The notes under the pieces are model-generated. The model was not told where the DNA came from and did not search any database. It saw nothing but the letters and a program-made list of their open reading frames with translations. A program made the position numbers and the translations under genes. Positions 27,099-36,600 of a DNA stretch of 64,000 nucleotides are shown one piece after another. The DNA is taken from positions 2,232,001 through 2,296,000 of the forward strand of contig NZ_AP024646.1 in the NCBI RefSeq assembly GCF_019977235.1. The letters run 5' to 3'. The number at the start of each line of letters is the position of its first letter. Within the stretch, counting starts at the first letter, position 1. The DNA is from Arthrobacter sp. StoSoilB5 (lineage in GTDB: Bacteria; Actinomycetota; Actinomycetes; Actinomycetales; Micrococcaceae).

Positions 27099-28107
27099 TA
27101 CACGCCCCCTCGCCGTTTACACAGACCTGGAGGACATGGAATTCTCCGCTGGCATCGCCCTCCTCGAGGAGAACGGCTACCGTGTCGAATACCTCGCAAC
27201 CGAAGACCCGGAAGAGATCATCCAGGGTGCCCGGGGAGCCGAAGCACTCCTGATCAGCTACGCCCGCCTGACCGCCTCGATGATGGACGCCCTGCCGGAT
27301 CTGAAGATTATCTCCCTCTGCTCTATGGGAACCGACCAGGTCGACGTCAATGCGGCCCGGGAGCGGGGGATATGGGTTACAGCGCTGCCAGGGGTCTCGG
27401 CTGAAGAGGTAGCAACCCACGCTCTCGCCATGGCCCTCAGTGTCGTCCGGGAACTGCCCTTTTTCCACGACAATGCCGCCCGGGGAAACTGGCTGGCCCG
27501 GCCCGACGCTGCCCTTCCACGACTGAGTGAACAGCGCCTTGGGCTTATCGGACTCGGGAGAATCGGCAGCCGCGTCGGCGCGATCGCCAGCCCTTTGTTC
27601 GGCGAAGTCATCGCCTACGATCCATACCTGCCCGAAACAGCCCAGACCGCCGCCAGCCTCGAACGCGATGGGATACGGCGCACGAGCCTTGAAGAGGTTC
27701 TCAGCACATCGACAGTCGTCTCGCTCCACGTCCCACTCACCGAGGCTACCCACCACCTCATCGACGCCGAAGCACTTGCCACTATGCGTCCCGGCAGCGT
27801 CCTGGTCAACGTCAGCCGGGGGAAACTTGTCGACAGCTACGCGCTGCGGGACGCCATCGACAACGGTCACCTCCGCGGTGCCGCCCTGGACGTCCTCGAA
27901 ACCGAGCCCGCCCCACAGGGACATCCCCTCATCGGCCACCCCAAGGTTCTCGTAACCCCCCACGTGGCATTCCTCTCCGAACGCAGCCACGCGGAATACA
28001 TCCGCATCCAAGCCCAGAACGTCATTACCCTGCGGAACACGGGAACCCCGGACACTCCGCTTTTTGATGCCGCCCAAGGTCGGACCAAGGAACCGGTCAG
28101 CGAGTAG
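27088..28107 (+). CDS. D-isomer-specific 2-hydroxyacid dehydrogenase (CtBP-like)
   Basis: 339 residues, NAD-dependent, cytoplasmic. The NAD-binding motif is GLIGLGRIGSRVG; the catalytic Arg lies in VNVSRGKLVD, the Glu in LDVLETEPAP and the His in TPHVAFLSE. It resembles C-terminal-binding-protein-like dehydrogenases. The start at 27088 overlaps the ATPase gene by 11 bases, so it is in the same operon. It would interconvert a 2-hydroxy acid and the 2-oxo acid, possibly the transported compound. It is only distantly similar to the dehydrogenase at 61969. Confidence 0.88.
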   Translation: MSIDTRPLAVYTDLEDMEFSAGIALLEENGYRVEYLATEDPEEIIQGARGAEALLISYARLTASMMDALPDLKIISLCSMGTDQVDVNAARERGIWVTALPGVSAEEVATHALAMALSVVRELPFFHDNAARGNWLARPDAALPRLSEQRLGLIGLGRIGSRVGAIASPLFGEVIAYDPYLPETAQTAASLERDGIRRTSLEEVLSTSTVVSLHVPLTEATHHLIDAEALATMRPGSVLVNVSRGKLVDSYALRDAIDNGHLRGAALDVLETEPAPQGHPLIGHPKVLVTPHVAFLSERSHAEYIRIQAQNVITLRNTGTPDTPLFDAAQGRTKEPVSE

Positions 28108-28240
28108 GCAGCCGACCACCGCCGCGCCGCCAGGTCTGCCTGGGGCTCGAACCCTGCACCGGCGTAGATCCATCGACAACATGACAGCGCTGCCCCTCCC
28201 AACACAGCGGCAGCGCACTACCTGAAAGAGGAACCCCATC

Positions 28241-29059
28241 ATGACCGAGCCCAGTGGTTTTTTATTTCCGCGTTCTCCGGAGGGACGTGCAAGTCTGATC
28301 CCCCCGCCGCCTTGGTATTACGCAGCCACCGCAGCGACTATTGAGTACCGTACAAATCCCGATAATGTTCGTGCCTTGCTGCCCGAGCAGTTGGCCTTGG
28401 ACGAGGACGACCCTGGCCTTGTGGCTATGGTCTTCACCGATGTCCAGTCCTGTTCCGAAGGGGGAGAGGAACTCCTCGACCCGATCCGGTCCCAGTACGG
28501 CGAGGCTTTGCTAGCAGTCAAGGCACGGTATCGGGGGGTTCTATACACGCGGATCGCCTACGTTTGGGTAACCCGCGATTTCTCCCTCGGCCGCGGCATT
28601 CACATGGGGTATCCGAAGAAGATCGGTTCGGTCCATATGACCCGACCCTTCCCGTATGGGCGGGCGCCGCGCGTGGAGCCGGGTGGTCGCTTCGGCGCAA
28701 GCCTGGCTGCCGCCGACCATCGACTGGCTGAGGCCCGATTCACATTGCGCGAGCAGGTAGACCGCGGCCCGTCGGTAACGAGTCGACCCTTGCTGCACAG
28801 CCGCTTGCTCAGGTCCATCGAAATAGGAGGGGCCGATAGCCTCGACGAGCTCGTCGTCCACAGCGAGGTCGAACTTGAGAGCGGCCGTCCGTGGGCGGCT
28901 GACGCCGAGCTGCGTCTATTCGAGTCCCCGGTGGATGAACTCGCCGCGCTTTCCGTAGACGAGATCGTGGGTGCTTACTACCAGCAGGGCGCTAGCCGGT
29001 GGGAGGGTGGAATCCTGCTCAGCGCCCAGCTAAGCGCGGAACGTCCGGCTGGACCGTAG
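28241..29059 (+). CDS. Acetoacetate decarboxylase-family protein
   Basis: 272 residues. The family motif HMGYPKKIGSV (Lys126-Lys127) contains the Schiff-base lysine pair of acetoacetate decarboxylase, and RIAYVWVTRDFSLGRGI and LRSIEIGG are in the expected positions. Many members of this superfamily are not true decarboxylases but act on other beta-keto or enol substrates, so the reaction is uncertain. GAGGAA lies nine bases before the ATG. A strong terminator follows the gene, so it is the last gene of the operon starting at 24708. Confidence 0.82.
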   Translation: MTEPSGFLFPRSPEGRASLIPPPPWYYAATAATIEYRTNPDNVRALLPEQLALDEDDPGLVAMVFTDVQSCSEGGEELLDPIRSQYGEALLAVKARYRGVLYTRIAYVWVTRDFSLGRGIHMGYPKKIGSVHMTRPFPYGRAPRVEPGGRFGASLAAADHRLAEARFTLREQVDRGPSVTSRPLLHSRLLRSIEIGGADSLDELVVHSEVELESGRPWAADAELRLFESPVDELAALSVDEIVGAYYQQGASRWEGGILLSAQLSAERPAGP

Positions 29060-29268
29060 TGCGAACAGGTTCCGTTCAAGGGTGGACGTGCCCGGATTCC
29101 GAGACGTCCGAAGCCAAAGTCCCTCGAAGAGGCGCTTATTGAACATTCTGCCGTCGTTGGCGCCACCGAGGCAGCCGACGCCAGAGAGCCTGAGTACACA
29201 GGGAGAGAGCATCTCAGACGGTCTCGGCGTTCGCTCCAAAGGGCGTTCGACCGAGCTAAGAGGCAGAG

Positions 29269-29300
29269 GCCGGGGCGGCGGGAGAGCCCGCCGCCCCGGC
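29269..29300 (+). terminator. Strong hairpin terminator between the two halves of the catabolic cluster
   Basis: Perfect 14-bp stem GCCGGGGCGGCGGG / CCCGCCGCCCCGGC with an AGAG loop (29283-29286), followed by TTCC. It lies 25 bases before the TTG start at 29326. Confidence 0.75.
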
Positions 29301-29325
29301 TTCCTAGTGGAAGACGAGTAGGAAC

Positions 29326-30342
29326 TTGATTGCAATTGAATCTGTACGCGTCAGTCTCGATGACGCGATGCAGGCCGCGGTACAGGCGCTGCTTGCGGCG
29401 GGCGTTCCCGCAGAGAACGCACACCTGCAGGCCGATCTGCTCATCGACGCGGAGGCCCGAGGGCTGCCGTCCCACGGTCTGTTGCGCCTGCCGAGGGTAA
29501 TCGAGCGGATCCGCAACCGGGTCGCTGACCCGGTTGCCATTGGACGGATTAGTTGGCGCGGGGATGCGCTGGCGTCAGTCGACGGCCAGAACGGTCTCGG
29601 CCCTGTGGTCGGGGTCCATGCCCTTGACGCAATTTCGGAGCGTTGCTCGAACGGTGCTGGCGTCGCCGCGGCTGCTGTGCGTTCGTGCAACCATCTGGGC
29701 ATGCTGGCATGGTATGCGCGAAGAATCGCGGACCGTGGCCAAGTGTGTATCGCCATGACCACCAGCGAGGCGCTTATGCACCCCTACGGCGGGCGGATCG
29801 CAATGGTCGGGTCCAACCCGATTGCGATCGGAGTGCCGGCGCAACCGCGGCCCCTGGTGTTCGACATGGCCACCTCACTGGTGTCGATGGGCAAGATCCA
29901 CGACCACGCCAACCGCAAAGCCCAGCTAGCACCGGGTTGGGCCCTCGACGAGGATGGAGAGGAAACCGTCGATGCCGAGCGGGCCAAGCGTGGTTCCATC
30001 GCCCCGTTCGGCGGCGCCAAAGGCTATGGCTTAGGGCTCGCATTCGAGGTGCTGGTCACCGCACTCACTGGGGCCGCACTGGGTCGCGACGTGGTCGGCA
30101 CGCTCGACTCGATCCACCCGTCCAATAAGGGCGATGTGTTCATCGTGGCCGAAGCCGGTTTCGGGGAGGCGGTTTCTGAATACCTGGCTGCCGTGCGGAC
30201 ATCGCCGCCGGTCGATCCAGCTAATCCGGTCCGGGCTCCCGGGGATTCATCGGATGTCCGCCGCGACCGCGCCGCCACGGAGGGCATCACGCTTCCCGGT
30301 GCCCTCTGGGATGAGATCTGCACGCTGCCCCTGAACTTTTGA
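29326..30342 (+). CDS. Malate/L-lactate dehydrogenase family (Ldh2) oxidoreductase
   Basis: 338 residues, NAD(P)-dependent, different fold from Rossmann dehydrogenases. Features: DAEARGLPSHGLLRLPRV, with the conserved SHG, VRSCNHLGMLAWYARRI, GSNPIAIGVP, VFDMATSLVSMGKI, and PFGGAKGYGLGLAFEVL. Family members oxidise malate, sulfolactate, ureidoglycolate or related 2-hydroxy acids. The start is TTG at 29326 with TAGGA upstream. It stands just after a terminator, so it either has its own promoter or depends on read-through. It is followed by an alcohol and an aldehyde dehydrogenase. Confidence 0.85.
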   Translation: MIAIESVRVSLDDAMQAAVQALLAAGVPAENAHLQADLLIDAEARGLPSHGLLRLPRVIERIRNRVADPVAIGRISWRGDALASVDGQNGLGPVVGVHALDAISERCSNGAGVAAAAVRSCNHLGMLAWYARRIADRGQVCIAMTTSEALMHPYGGRIAMVGSNPIAIGVPAQPRPLVFDMATSLVSMGKIHDHANRKAQLAPGWALDEDGEETVDAERAKRGSIAPFGGAKGYGLGLAFEVLVTALTGAALGRDVVGTLDSIHPSNKGDVFIVAEAGFGEAVSEYLAAVRTSPPVDPANPVRAPGDSSDVRRDRAATEGITLPGALWDEICTLPLNF

Positions 30343-30357
30343 CTCGAAAGGCACCCC

Positions 30358-31653
30358 ATGAACTTCACCGCGACCACCGACTCTCCACACGGAGGAGGTA
30401 TCGGGCCCGTTGCGTCCGGAACGTCCTGCGGACTGCTGCGGCTACCGCGCACCATCTTGTTCGGTGCGGGACAGCGCCGAGCGCTCGGCTCCATCACGGC
30501 CGGTTACGGCCGCAACGTGCTGATCTGCACGGACGCCCGGCTTGGGACATCGCCCGACCTCGCCGAACTGACCGCCAGCCTCAACGCCAATGGCGTGTCC
30601 GTGAACGTTTTCGACCGGACGGAACCTGAGCTTCCACTGTCTGGGGTGGTCGAATGCGTCGCTGGTCTGGCCCATACTCCGATCGACTCCGTGATCGGGT
30701 TCGGTGGCGGCAGCTGCATCGACATGGCAAAGGTCGTGGCACTGCTGCTGTCCCACGGCGGCCAGCCGTCCGACTACTACGGGGAAAACGCCGTGCCCGG
30801 GCCCATACTGCCGGTCATCGCTGTCCCGACGACCGCGGGCACGGGTTCGGAGGCCACGCCTGTGGCCGTCATCGCCGATCCGGACCGAGCCATGAAGGTC
30901 GGCATCTCCAGCCCGCATCTTGTGCCGCAGGCAGCTATTTGCGATCCCGAGCTAACCTACTCGTGCCCAGCGTCGCTCACCGCCGCATCCGGAATCGATG
31001 CCGTCGTGCACCTGGTCGAGTCGTACACCGCTGTGAGACGCACGCCGACCGCAGAGCTTAGCTCGGAACGGGTCTTCATCGGGAAATCGATGTTTAGCGA
31101 TTCCGCTGCCCTGGAAGGGCTTTCACTGATGGGGCGAAGTCTGTTGACTGCCCAGCGGGAGCCGTCGAACGGCGATGCACGCCGCGACGTGATGCTCGCG
31201 TCCTTCCTCGGCGGTGTGGCGATAGGGACCGGTGGGACATCGGCTGCACACGCCCTGCAGTACCCGATCGGGGCTGCCACTCACACACCACACGGATTCG
31301 GCGTCGGCGCGCTGTTGCCGTACGTGACCCGCTACAACCTTCCGGCCCGGGTCAGTGAATTCGCCGCCATCGGCGCCTCGCTCGGCGTTGCCTCCGGCGT
31401 TGACCCCTGGACTGACGCCGTGTCGGCGATCGAAGCGCTGGACGCCATCGTCGATGGGCTCGCCGTGCCGACCATCGCCGAGCTTGGCGTGAACGAAGCA
31501 GACCTGCCGACGATCGCCGAGCAGGGTCTGCTGGCCAAACGGCTGGTCGACAACAATCCCCGGCAGCTCGATCAGGCCGCGATGTTCACCATCATGACGA
31601 ACGCTTTCCGGGGCGACCGCACGATGCCTGACTCCAGGCCCGACAAAAACTAG
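30358..31653 (+). CDS. Iron-containing alcohol dehydrogenase
   Basis: 431 residues. The nucleotide-binding GFGGGSCIDMAKV and PTTAGTGSEATPV are characteristic of the Fe-ADH family; metal ligands are expected in ASGIDAVVHLVE, SAAHALQYPIG and THTPHGFGVG. Related enzymes include maleylacetate reductase and gamma-hydroxybutyrate or propanediol dehydrogenases, so the alcohol is not defined. It lies 15 bases after the Ldh2-type gene and 9 bases before the aldehyde dehydrogenase gene, suggesting that it makes the aldehyde used by the latter. Confidence 0.88.
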   Translation: MNFTATTDSPHGGGIGPVASGTSCGLLRLPRTILFGAGQRRALGSITAGYGRNVLICTDARLGTSPDLAELTASLNANGVSVNVFDRTEPELPLSGVVECVAGLAHTPIDSVIGFGGGSCIDMAKVVALLLSHGGQPSDYYGENAVPGPILPVIAVPTTAGTGSEATPVAVIADPDRAMKVGISSPHLVPQAAICDPELTYSCPASLTAASGIDAVVHLVESYTAVRRTPTAELSSERVFIGKSMFSDSAALEGLSLMGRSLLTAQREPSNGDARRDVMLASFLGGVAIGTGGTSAAHALQYPIGAATHTPHGFGVGALLPYVTRYNLPARVSEFAAIGASLGVASGVDPWTDAVSAIEALDAIVDGLAVPTIAELGVNEADLPTIAEQGLLAKRLVDNNPRQLDQAAMFTIMTNAFRGDRTMPDSRPDKN

Positions 31654-31662
31654 GAGAACCTT

Positions 31663-33111
31663 TTGGCCATCACCGAAACCCTTTACCGCAACGACCTTTT
31701 TATCGATGGATCCTGGCTGCCCGGCAGCCGTGCCAAGCGCATCGACGTGGTCAATCCGTCTGACGACACGGTGATCACCACCGTTGCCGATGCGTCCCCC
31801 GAGGACGCCGCCTCCGCCGTCGATGCCGCCGCGGGCGTACTGGAGTCCTGGTCGGCGGTGCCGCCGCGGCAGCGCGCCGAGATCCTGCGTCGTGCGTTCG
31901 AGCTGATGACCGAGCGCGCTGAGGAGCTCGCGCAGCTGATCTCGTTGGAGAACGGCAAGTCGCTAGCCGACGCCCGTAGCGAGATCGGCTACGCGGCCGA
32001 GTTCTTTCGCTGGTATTCCGAGGAAGCGGTCCGGATCCTCGGAGAGATTTCGCTGGCTCCCGCCGGAGCGAACCGGATCTTGGTGCAGCACCAACCTATA
32101 GGCGTATGCCTGCTGGTGACGCCCTGGAATTTCCCAGCCGCCATGGCCACCCGCAAGATCGCCCCCGCACTCGCCGCCGGTTGCACGACGGTCCTTAAGC
32201 CGGCTACCGCGACCCCGCTGACCGCCTATGCGATCGCCGAGATCCTGGCCGAAGCCGGGGTGCCGGCCGGCGTGGTCAATGTCATCACCACGAGCAGCAC
32301 CTCGGAGGTGATCAACAAACTGCTGCACGATCCACGGGTGCGCAAGTTGTCCTTCACCGGATCTACCGAGGTCGGGAGGGTGTTGCTGCACGAGGCCGCC
32401 GACCAGGTGATCAAATGCTCCATGGAGCTGGGTGGCAACGCGCCATTCATCGTGTTGGCCGACGCCGATCTGGACAAGGCACTTGAGGGCGTAATGGTGG
32501 CCAAGATGCGCAACGGCGGCCAGGCCTGCACTGCAGCCAACCGCATTTACGTGCACTCGTCGTTGCATGACCGGTTCGCCAGAATGATCGCAGACCGGTT
32601 CGCCAGCCTGGTGGTGGGCCCGGGCACCGACGACCAGACCCAATGCGGGCCGCTCGTGGACCATGCGAGCGTGAACAAGGTCATCGACCTCATCGACGAC
32701 GCGTGCGACCGCGGGGCGCAACTGCTGGTCGGCGGCTCGGCTCCTGAACGCGCCGGCTCCTATTGCCTGCCAACGGTTCTCGCCAACGTTCCACCGGAGT
32801 CCCGGCTGGTCGCCGAGGAGATCTTCGGGCCGGTCGCCGCCTTGATCCCGTTCGAGGACACCGCCGATGCAATCGCCGCAGCCAACAACACTGAGTACGG
32901 GCTAAGCGCCTACGTGTACAGCGGTGATCTAGCTAACGGGCTGCGGGTAGCCGAGAAACTGGAAAGCGGTATGGTCGCCGTCAACCGCGGCCTCGTATCG
33001 GACCCAGCGGCACCGTTCGGTGGCGTCAAACAATCGGGTCTGGGCCGCGAAGGCGCCCACCACGGCATGCTGGAGTTCACCGAGGCCAAGTACATCGCAG
33101 TGGATTGGTGA
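31663..33111 (+). CDS. NAD(P)-dependent aldehyde dehydrogenase (succinate-semialdehyde type)
   Basis: 482 residues. The catalytic Cys is in NGGQACTAANRIYV, the general-base Glu in MELGGNAPFIVL; the cofactor fold includes LLVTPWNFPAAMATRKIAPA and SFTGSTEVGR. Sequence type is close to succinate-semialdehyde and glutarate-semialdehyde dehydrogenases (GabD-like). The start is TTG at 31663 with AGGAG upstream. It completes the alcohol to aldehyde to acid route implied by the Fe-ADH gene. Confidence 0.9.
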   Translation: MAITETLYRNDLFIDGSWLPGSRAKRIDVVNPSDDTVITTVADASPEDAASAVDAAAGVLESWSAVPPRQRAEILRRAFELMTERAEELAQLISLENGKSLADARSEIGYAAEFFRWYSEEAVRILGEISLAPAGANRILVQHQPIGVCLLVTPWNFPAAMATRKIAPALAAGCTTVLKPATATPLTAYAIAEILAEAGVPAGVVNVITTSSTSEVINKLLHDPRVRKLSFTGSTEVGRVLLHEAADQVIKCSMELGGNAPFIVLADADLDKALEGVMVAKMRNGGQACTAANRIYVHSSLHDRFARMIADRFASLVVGPGTDDQTQCGPLVDHASVNKVIDLIDDACDRGAQLLVGGSAPERAGSYCLPTVLANVPPESRLVAEEIFGPVAALIPFEDTADAIAAANNTEYGLSAYVYSGDLANGLRVAEKLESGMVAVNRGLVSDPAAPFGGVKQSGLGREGAHHGMLEFTEAKYIAVDW

Positions 33112-33242
33112 AACGGTCCAATAGTTGACCACTGGGAGTTGCGGCGGTTGTTGGCCCGAAGTCCGGGGCCCGATTCCCGGTCGGGTTGTCCAGACGGAGC
33201 CGGGGAAAGTCGACATCTAGGAATCAGTTCTGAAAGGACACC

Positions 33243-33569
33243 ATGGAACTGCTGTGGGAAGTCGCCGGCTGGGCAGGATCGGCCGCAACACTCAGTGCCT
33301 ACCTGGCCGTTTCGATGGATTGGTTGAAGCCGGGCAGACGCTTCCAGGCGGCAAACCTACTCGGCGCCTGTGCCTTTATGGTCAATGGCGCGTTCCACCA
33401 AGCCTGGCCGTCCGTGGTCACGAATATCGCGTGGGTCCTCATTTCCACCGTCGCGCTTCTTCGCATGCGTTTGGCGCTGCCGGCGGCGGTTGATGCCCCT
33501 AAAAGTGAAGTTTCCCGGCGCCTTGAGACCGAAGCCATGCAAGTTGAGACGCCGGAATCCCCGTGTTGA
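33243..33569 (+). CDS. Small membrane protein of the CBU_0592 type, function unknown
   Basis: 108 residues with about three hydrophobic segments (VAGWAGSAATLSAYLAVS, ANLLGACAFMVNGAFHQAW, VVTNIAWVLISTVALLRM), so an integral membrane protein. AAAGGA lies eight bases before the ATG. The C-terminus overlaps a terminator hairpin. No role in the adjacent pathway is evident. Confidence 0.7.
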   Translation: MELLWEVAGWAGSAATLSAYLAVSMDWLKPGRRFQAANLLGACAFMVNGAFHQAWPSVVTNIAWVLISTVALLRMRLALPAAVDAPKSEVSRRLETEAMQVETPESPC

Positions 33570-33582
33570 CGGGGATTCCGGC
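33553..33582 (+). terminator. Terminator overlapping the end of the small membrane protein gene
   Basis: CCGGAATCCCCG (33553-33564) pairs perfectly with CGGGGATTCCGG (33571-33582), loop TGTTGA. It can also terminate transcription coming from the minus-strand gene ending at 33621. Confidence 0.75.
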
Positions 33583-33620
33583 TTCGCGGTTCCGCACGGT
33601 GTGGTCGTAATGGGATGGGC

Positions 33621-36600
33621 CTACTCGGTCACTGTCAGTGTCACTGGTCCGAAGATCCCCGAGGCCCGCTGTGACGGGAAGACCCAGGACGTGGGAGTCG
33701 ATTCCTCAAGGAAGTGCGCGAGGGTGTTGTACACAGTCACCGTCACGTCGGCTGGGCCGTCCAAGACCCCCAGGTCGAAGCGGAACGGCGCGCAGAACGC
33801 TTGCCCTACGACGCTGTCATTGACCGTGACCTCGACCGAGCCCCGCACCCGCCCGAGGTCAAGGATTGCGGGTATCTGGGTTCCGACGTCGATGATCCGG
33901 CGATAGGACAGTCCGCCGCTCCAAGCGCCGAGTCCGAGGTTACGCAGGTCTCCGAAGGCTAAGGATATTGGGGTGACGTCCGCTACAACGGGGCCGGTCC
34001 ATGCAGAGCCTCCCCGCAGCAGGGCGGTCGGGCTGGTCGTAATGAAAAGATCCGCGGCTCTCTGCAGCGGAGGGTCGAAAGAGACTCGGCCGCTGGTGAT
34101 CTTTACGTCCGCGCCGTTGATCTCTGCCACCGCCGGCAGCGCCAAGGGTAGGAACGCTGACGCGGTGCCGGCCGGCATCGGGATGCGGAACAGTTGCGGC
34201 CGAGGGGTCATGTCTGTGGTGGCCTGGCTGGGGATGACGGGTTCGCCGTCATCGGGTGCGCCGTTGAGCCAGTCAGCGAATGGCAGGGGATGGGGCCGGC
34301 GGGCGGCGTGCGCCGACAGAAGCTCCGACCAATGCCCTCGATGTTCCACGGTGGCGCCCACTACGCCGCCGGTTTGCGCTGTCCAGCCGGAGCCGCTGAC
34401 AAGGGTGGAGACTTCCTTCTCGCCATGGTGGGCAGCTAGGTCCACGTAGACCACGTCGCGGGCGTCGGTACCGTCGGCGACGATCTCGATGCTGTGCTCG
34501 CCGGCAGTCATGAGTGCGGTGACATCGTGCGAGAAGAACATCGGGTTGGCGCCCCAGTCCGACTCGTAGTATTCCACTTTTTCCTGCCGTGCGAAGGTCT
34601 TGCCATCGACCAGCACGCTTGCTCCGGTGGCGGCGCCGACCACCAAGGTGGCGTGCCGGGCCTGAGAGGGAAGCTTGATCCGGCCACGGTAGGATACGCG
34701 GCCATTCGGTTCAAGGGCCGGCGGGACGGACATGAATTCCGGCCGCGATCCAAAGGTGCCAGGGGCGGTGAGTGTGAAGAAGCTGCCGAGAGGAGGCGCC
34801 CCGCTGAGCAGGGCGGGTCCGTGGATGTTCTCGTCTTGACCGAGTTCATACTCAAGCACATTCAGTTCTCTGGCCACTTCGACCGGCGCCTTGAAGAGGT
34901 ATCTGCCACTGTCCGTTCCTACCTCCCTGCCGTTCCACCAGGCACGTTTGGCCGCGCCCGCGCCAAGGACCAGTTCGGCGGGTCCTAACTGCGGGACTCT
35001 CACGATGGTACGGATGCGGGCGATTTCGCCCGGCCCGGGAGAGGCTACACGGATGAATTCCTCAGTAACGAGGCCCTTGTTGCCCAAGGTGCTGGGGCCG
35101 GGGTTTTCCAGTCCCCGGCTGGCCGAATACTCATGGACGTCCCAACCTGGCCCGGCCAGTTCCACTTCGCCCGCCAGGACGGCGTCCACCGCTGACTCAG
35201 CCAATGGCTCCGGGGCATCGGCAGTGGGGACCGCGCCGAATGAGGTAACGCGGTTGCCGTAGGTTACCTTGGCGGGGGACCATGTGGTACCCCCGTCCTG
35301 TGACCACTGCATCTTCCAGAGCTGGAGATCGTCCACAGAGCTGCTGGCCGGTTCGGCAAAGTCACCCCAATCATTGGCCATGGTGGGCACCAGCGTCCCG
35401 GTCCACCCCTCACCAACATCAAAGGTGCGACTTTCAGGAGGGCCTTCTAGGTCGGCCGTACAGGGCTCATCTCCTTCTGACCAGGTGAGGATAACGGCCG
35501 GGGCACCGCAAAGGGGGACCTCGATGCGAGAAGTGCTGTCCAGGACTTGAACCGGCACTGCCGAAGATTCACCGGTGGCCGGATTCCACACTTCGGCTGT
35601 GGTCACGGTGCCGTTGATGGTCACAGTGCGGGTGCGTGCGTAGCGTGAGGGGTCGAAGTCGTAGTCCTCCCACAACCGGGGGGCATCATAAGTGCGCAAC
35701 GGGTGGGTACTGGCGTTCGGGAATGCGGCGGTGACCAGGGCAACCGCGTCCGACCCGTCGCGGCGGACCAGCAGCGGGACCTCACTGGTCGCGTAACCCT
35801 TAAGCCCTGCCAAGGCGCCGACAGCGGATGCAGGATCTGGATGGCGTTCAATCCGGGGATTCTTGCACAGGGCGGTCACGGCCTCGTCGTCGCCGTTGAA
35901 CCCGGCCGCGAGGCGGGGCTCGGACCCCGTCAGCAGAACACGGCCGCCGGCATGCAGCAGGTCATTCAACCGCCTGGCCGTCTCCTCTTCAAGGACGACA
36001 GCCGAGGGAACGATCACAGCCTGATAGTGCTGGGATGCTACAGACAGGCCACCGTTCTCGGCGGAGCTACGCTGGAGGGAGTCGTCGTCGATGACGTCGA
36101 ATGAGATACCGGAGCTGTCCAGGGCACCCAGCCGGGTGGTGAACCAGTTATTGACTCCGCACAGTGCAAGGTATTCCTCTTGGGCCCGGTTGGCATCCGT
36201 GAACTCCTCACTAAGCTGCCCGTTGCCGTAATGATCAATGCGAGCATCCAAGGTCAGAGCCGCTTGGGCCGTCGCGGTGGGGTGGAGCACTGCCACTTCG
36301 GCGCAGTAAGTTCCCCAGGACATGATCGAGGCTATGCGCGCGACCGCCCGGGAAAAGGCCGGATACTGCTTCCAGTAAGGCTGGCGCCAATCGGTGGATG
36401 GCGGAGCCCACTCGAACCAACCGGCTGCGGTTCCGAAGTAGGACGCGTGAGGGTTGTAGAGGTTTGCCCCGCTGCGCAACATAGGCAGCAACCAATCATA
36501 GGTATCCTCCAAAGTGGCACCCCAGCCGCTGGAATGGAAGGACTCCATCCATACGCGTTCGTGACCGTACAAGTGCGCCATGGAGCTGTGGATTTTTGCA

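Noticed and set aside
27082..28242. 386-codon open frame on the minus strand
   Set aside because: Fully antisense to the CtBP-like dehydrogenase, whose motifs are clear. High-GC antisense shadow.
31963..32721. 252-codon minus-strand frame
   Set aside because: Antisense to the aldehyde dehydrogenase; no motifs or ribosome site.
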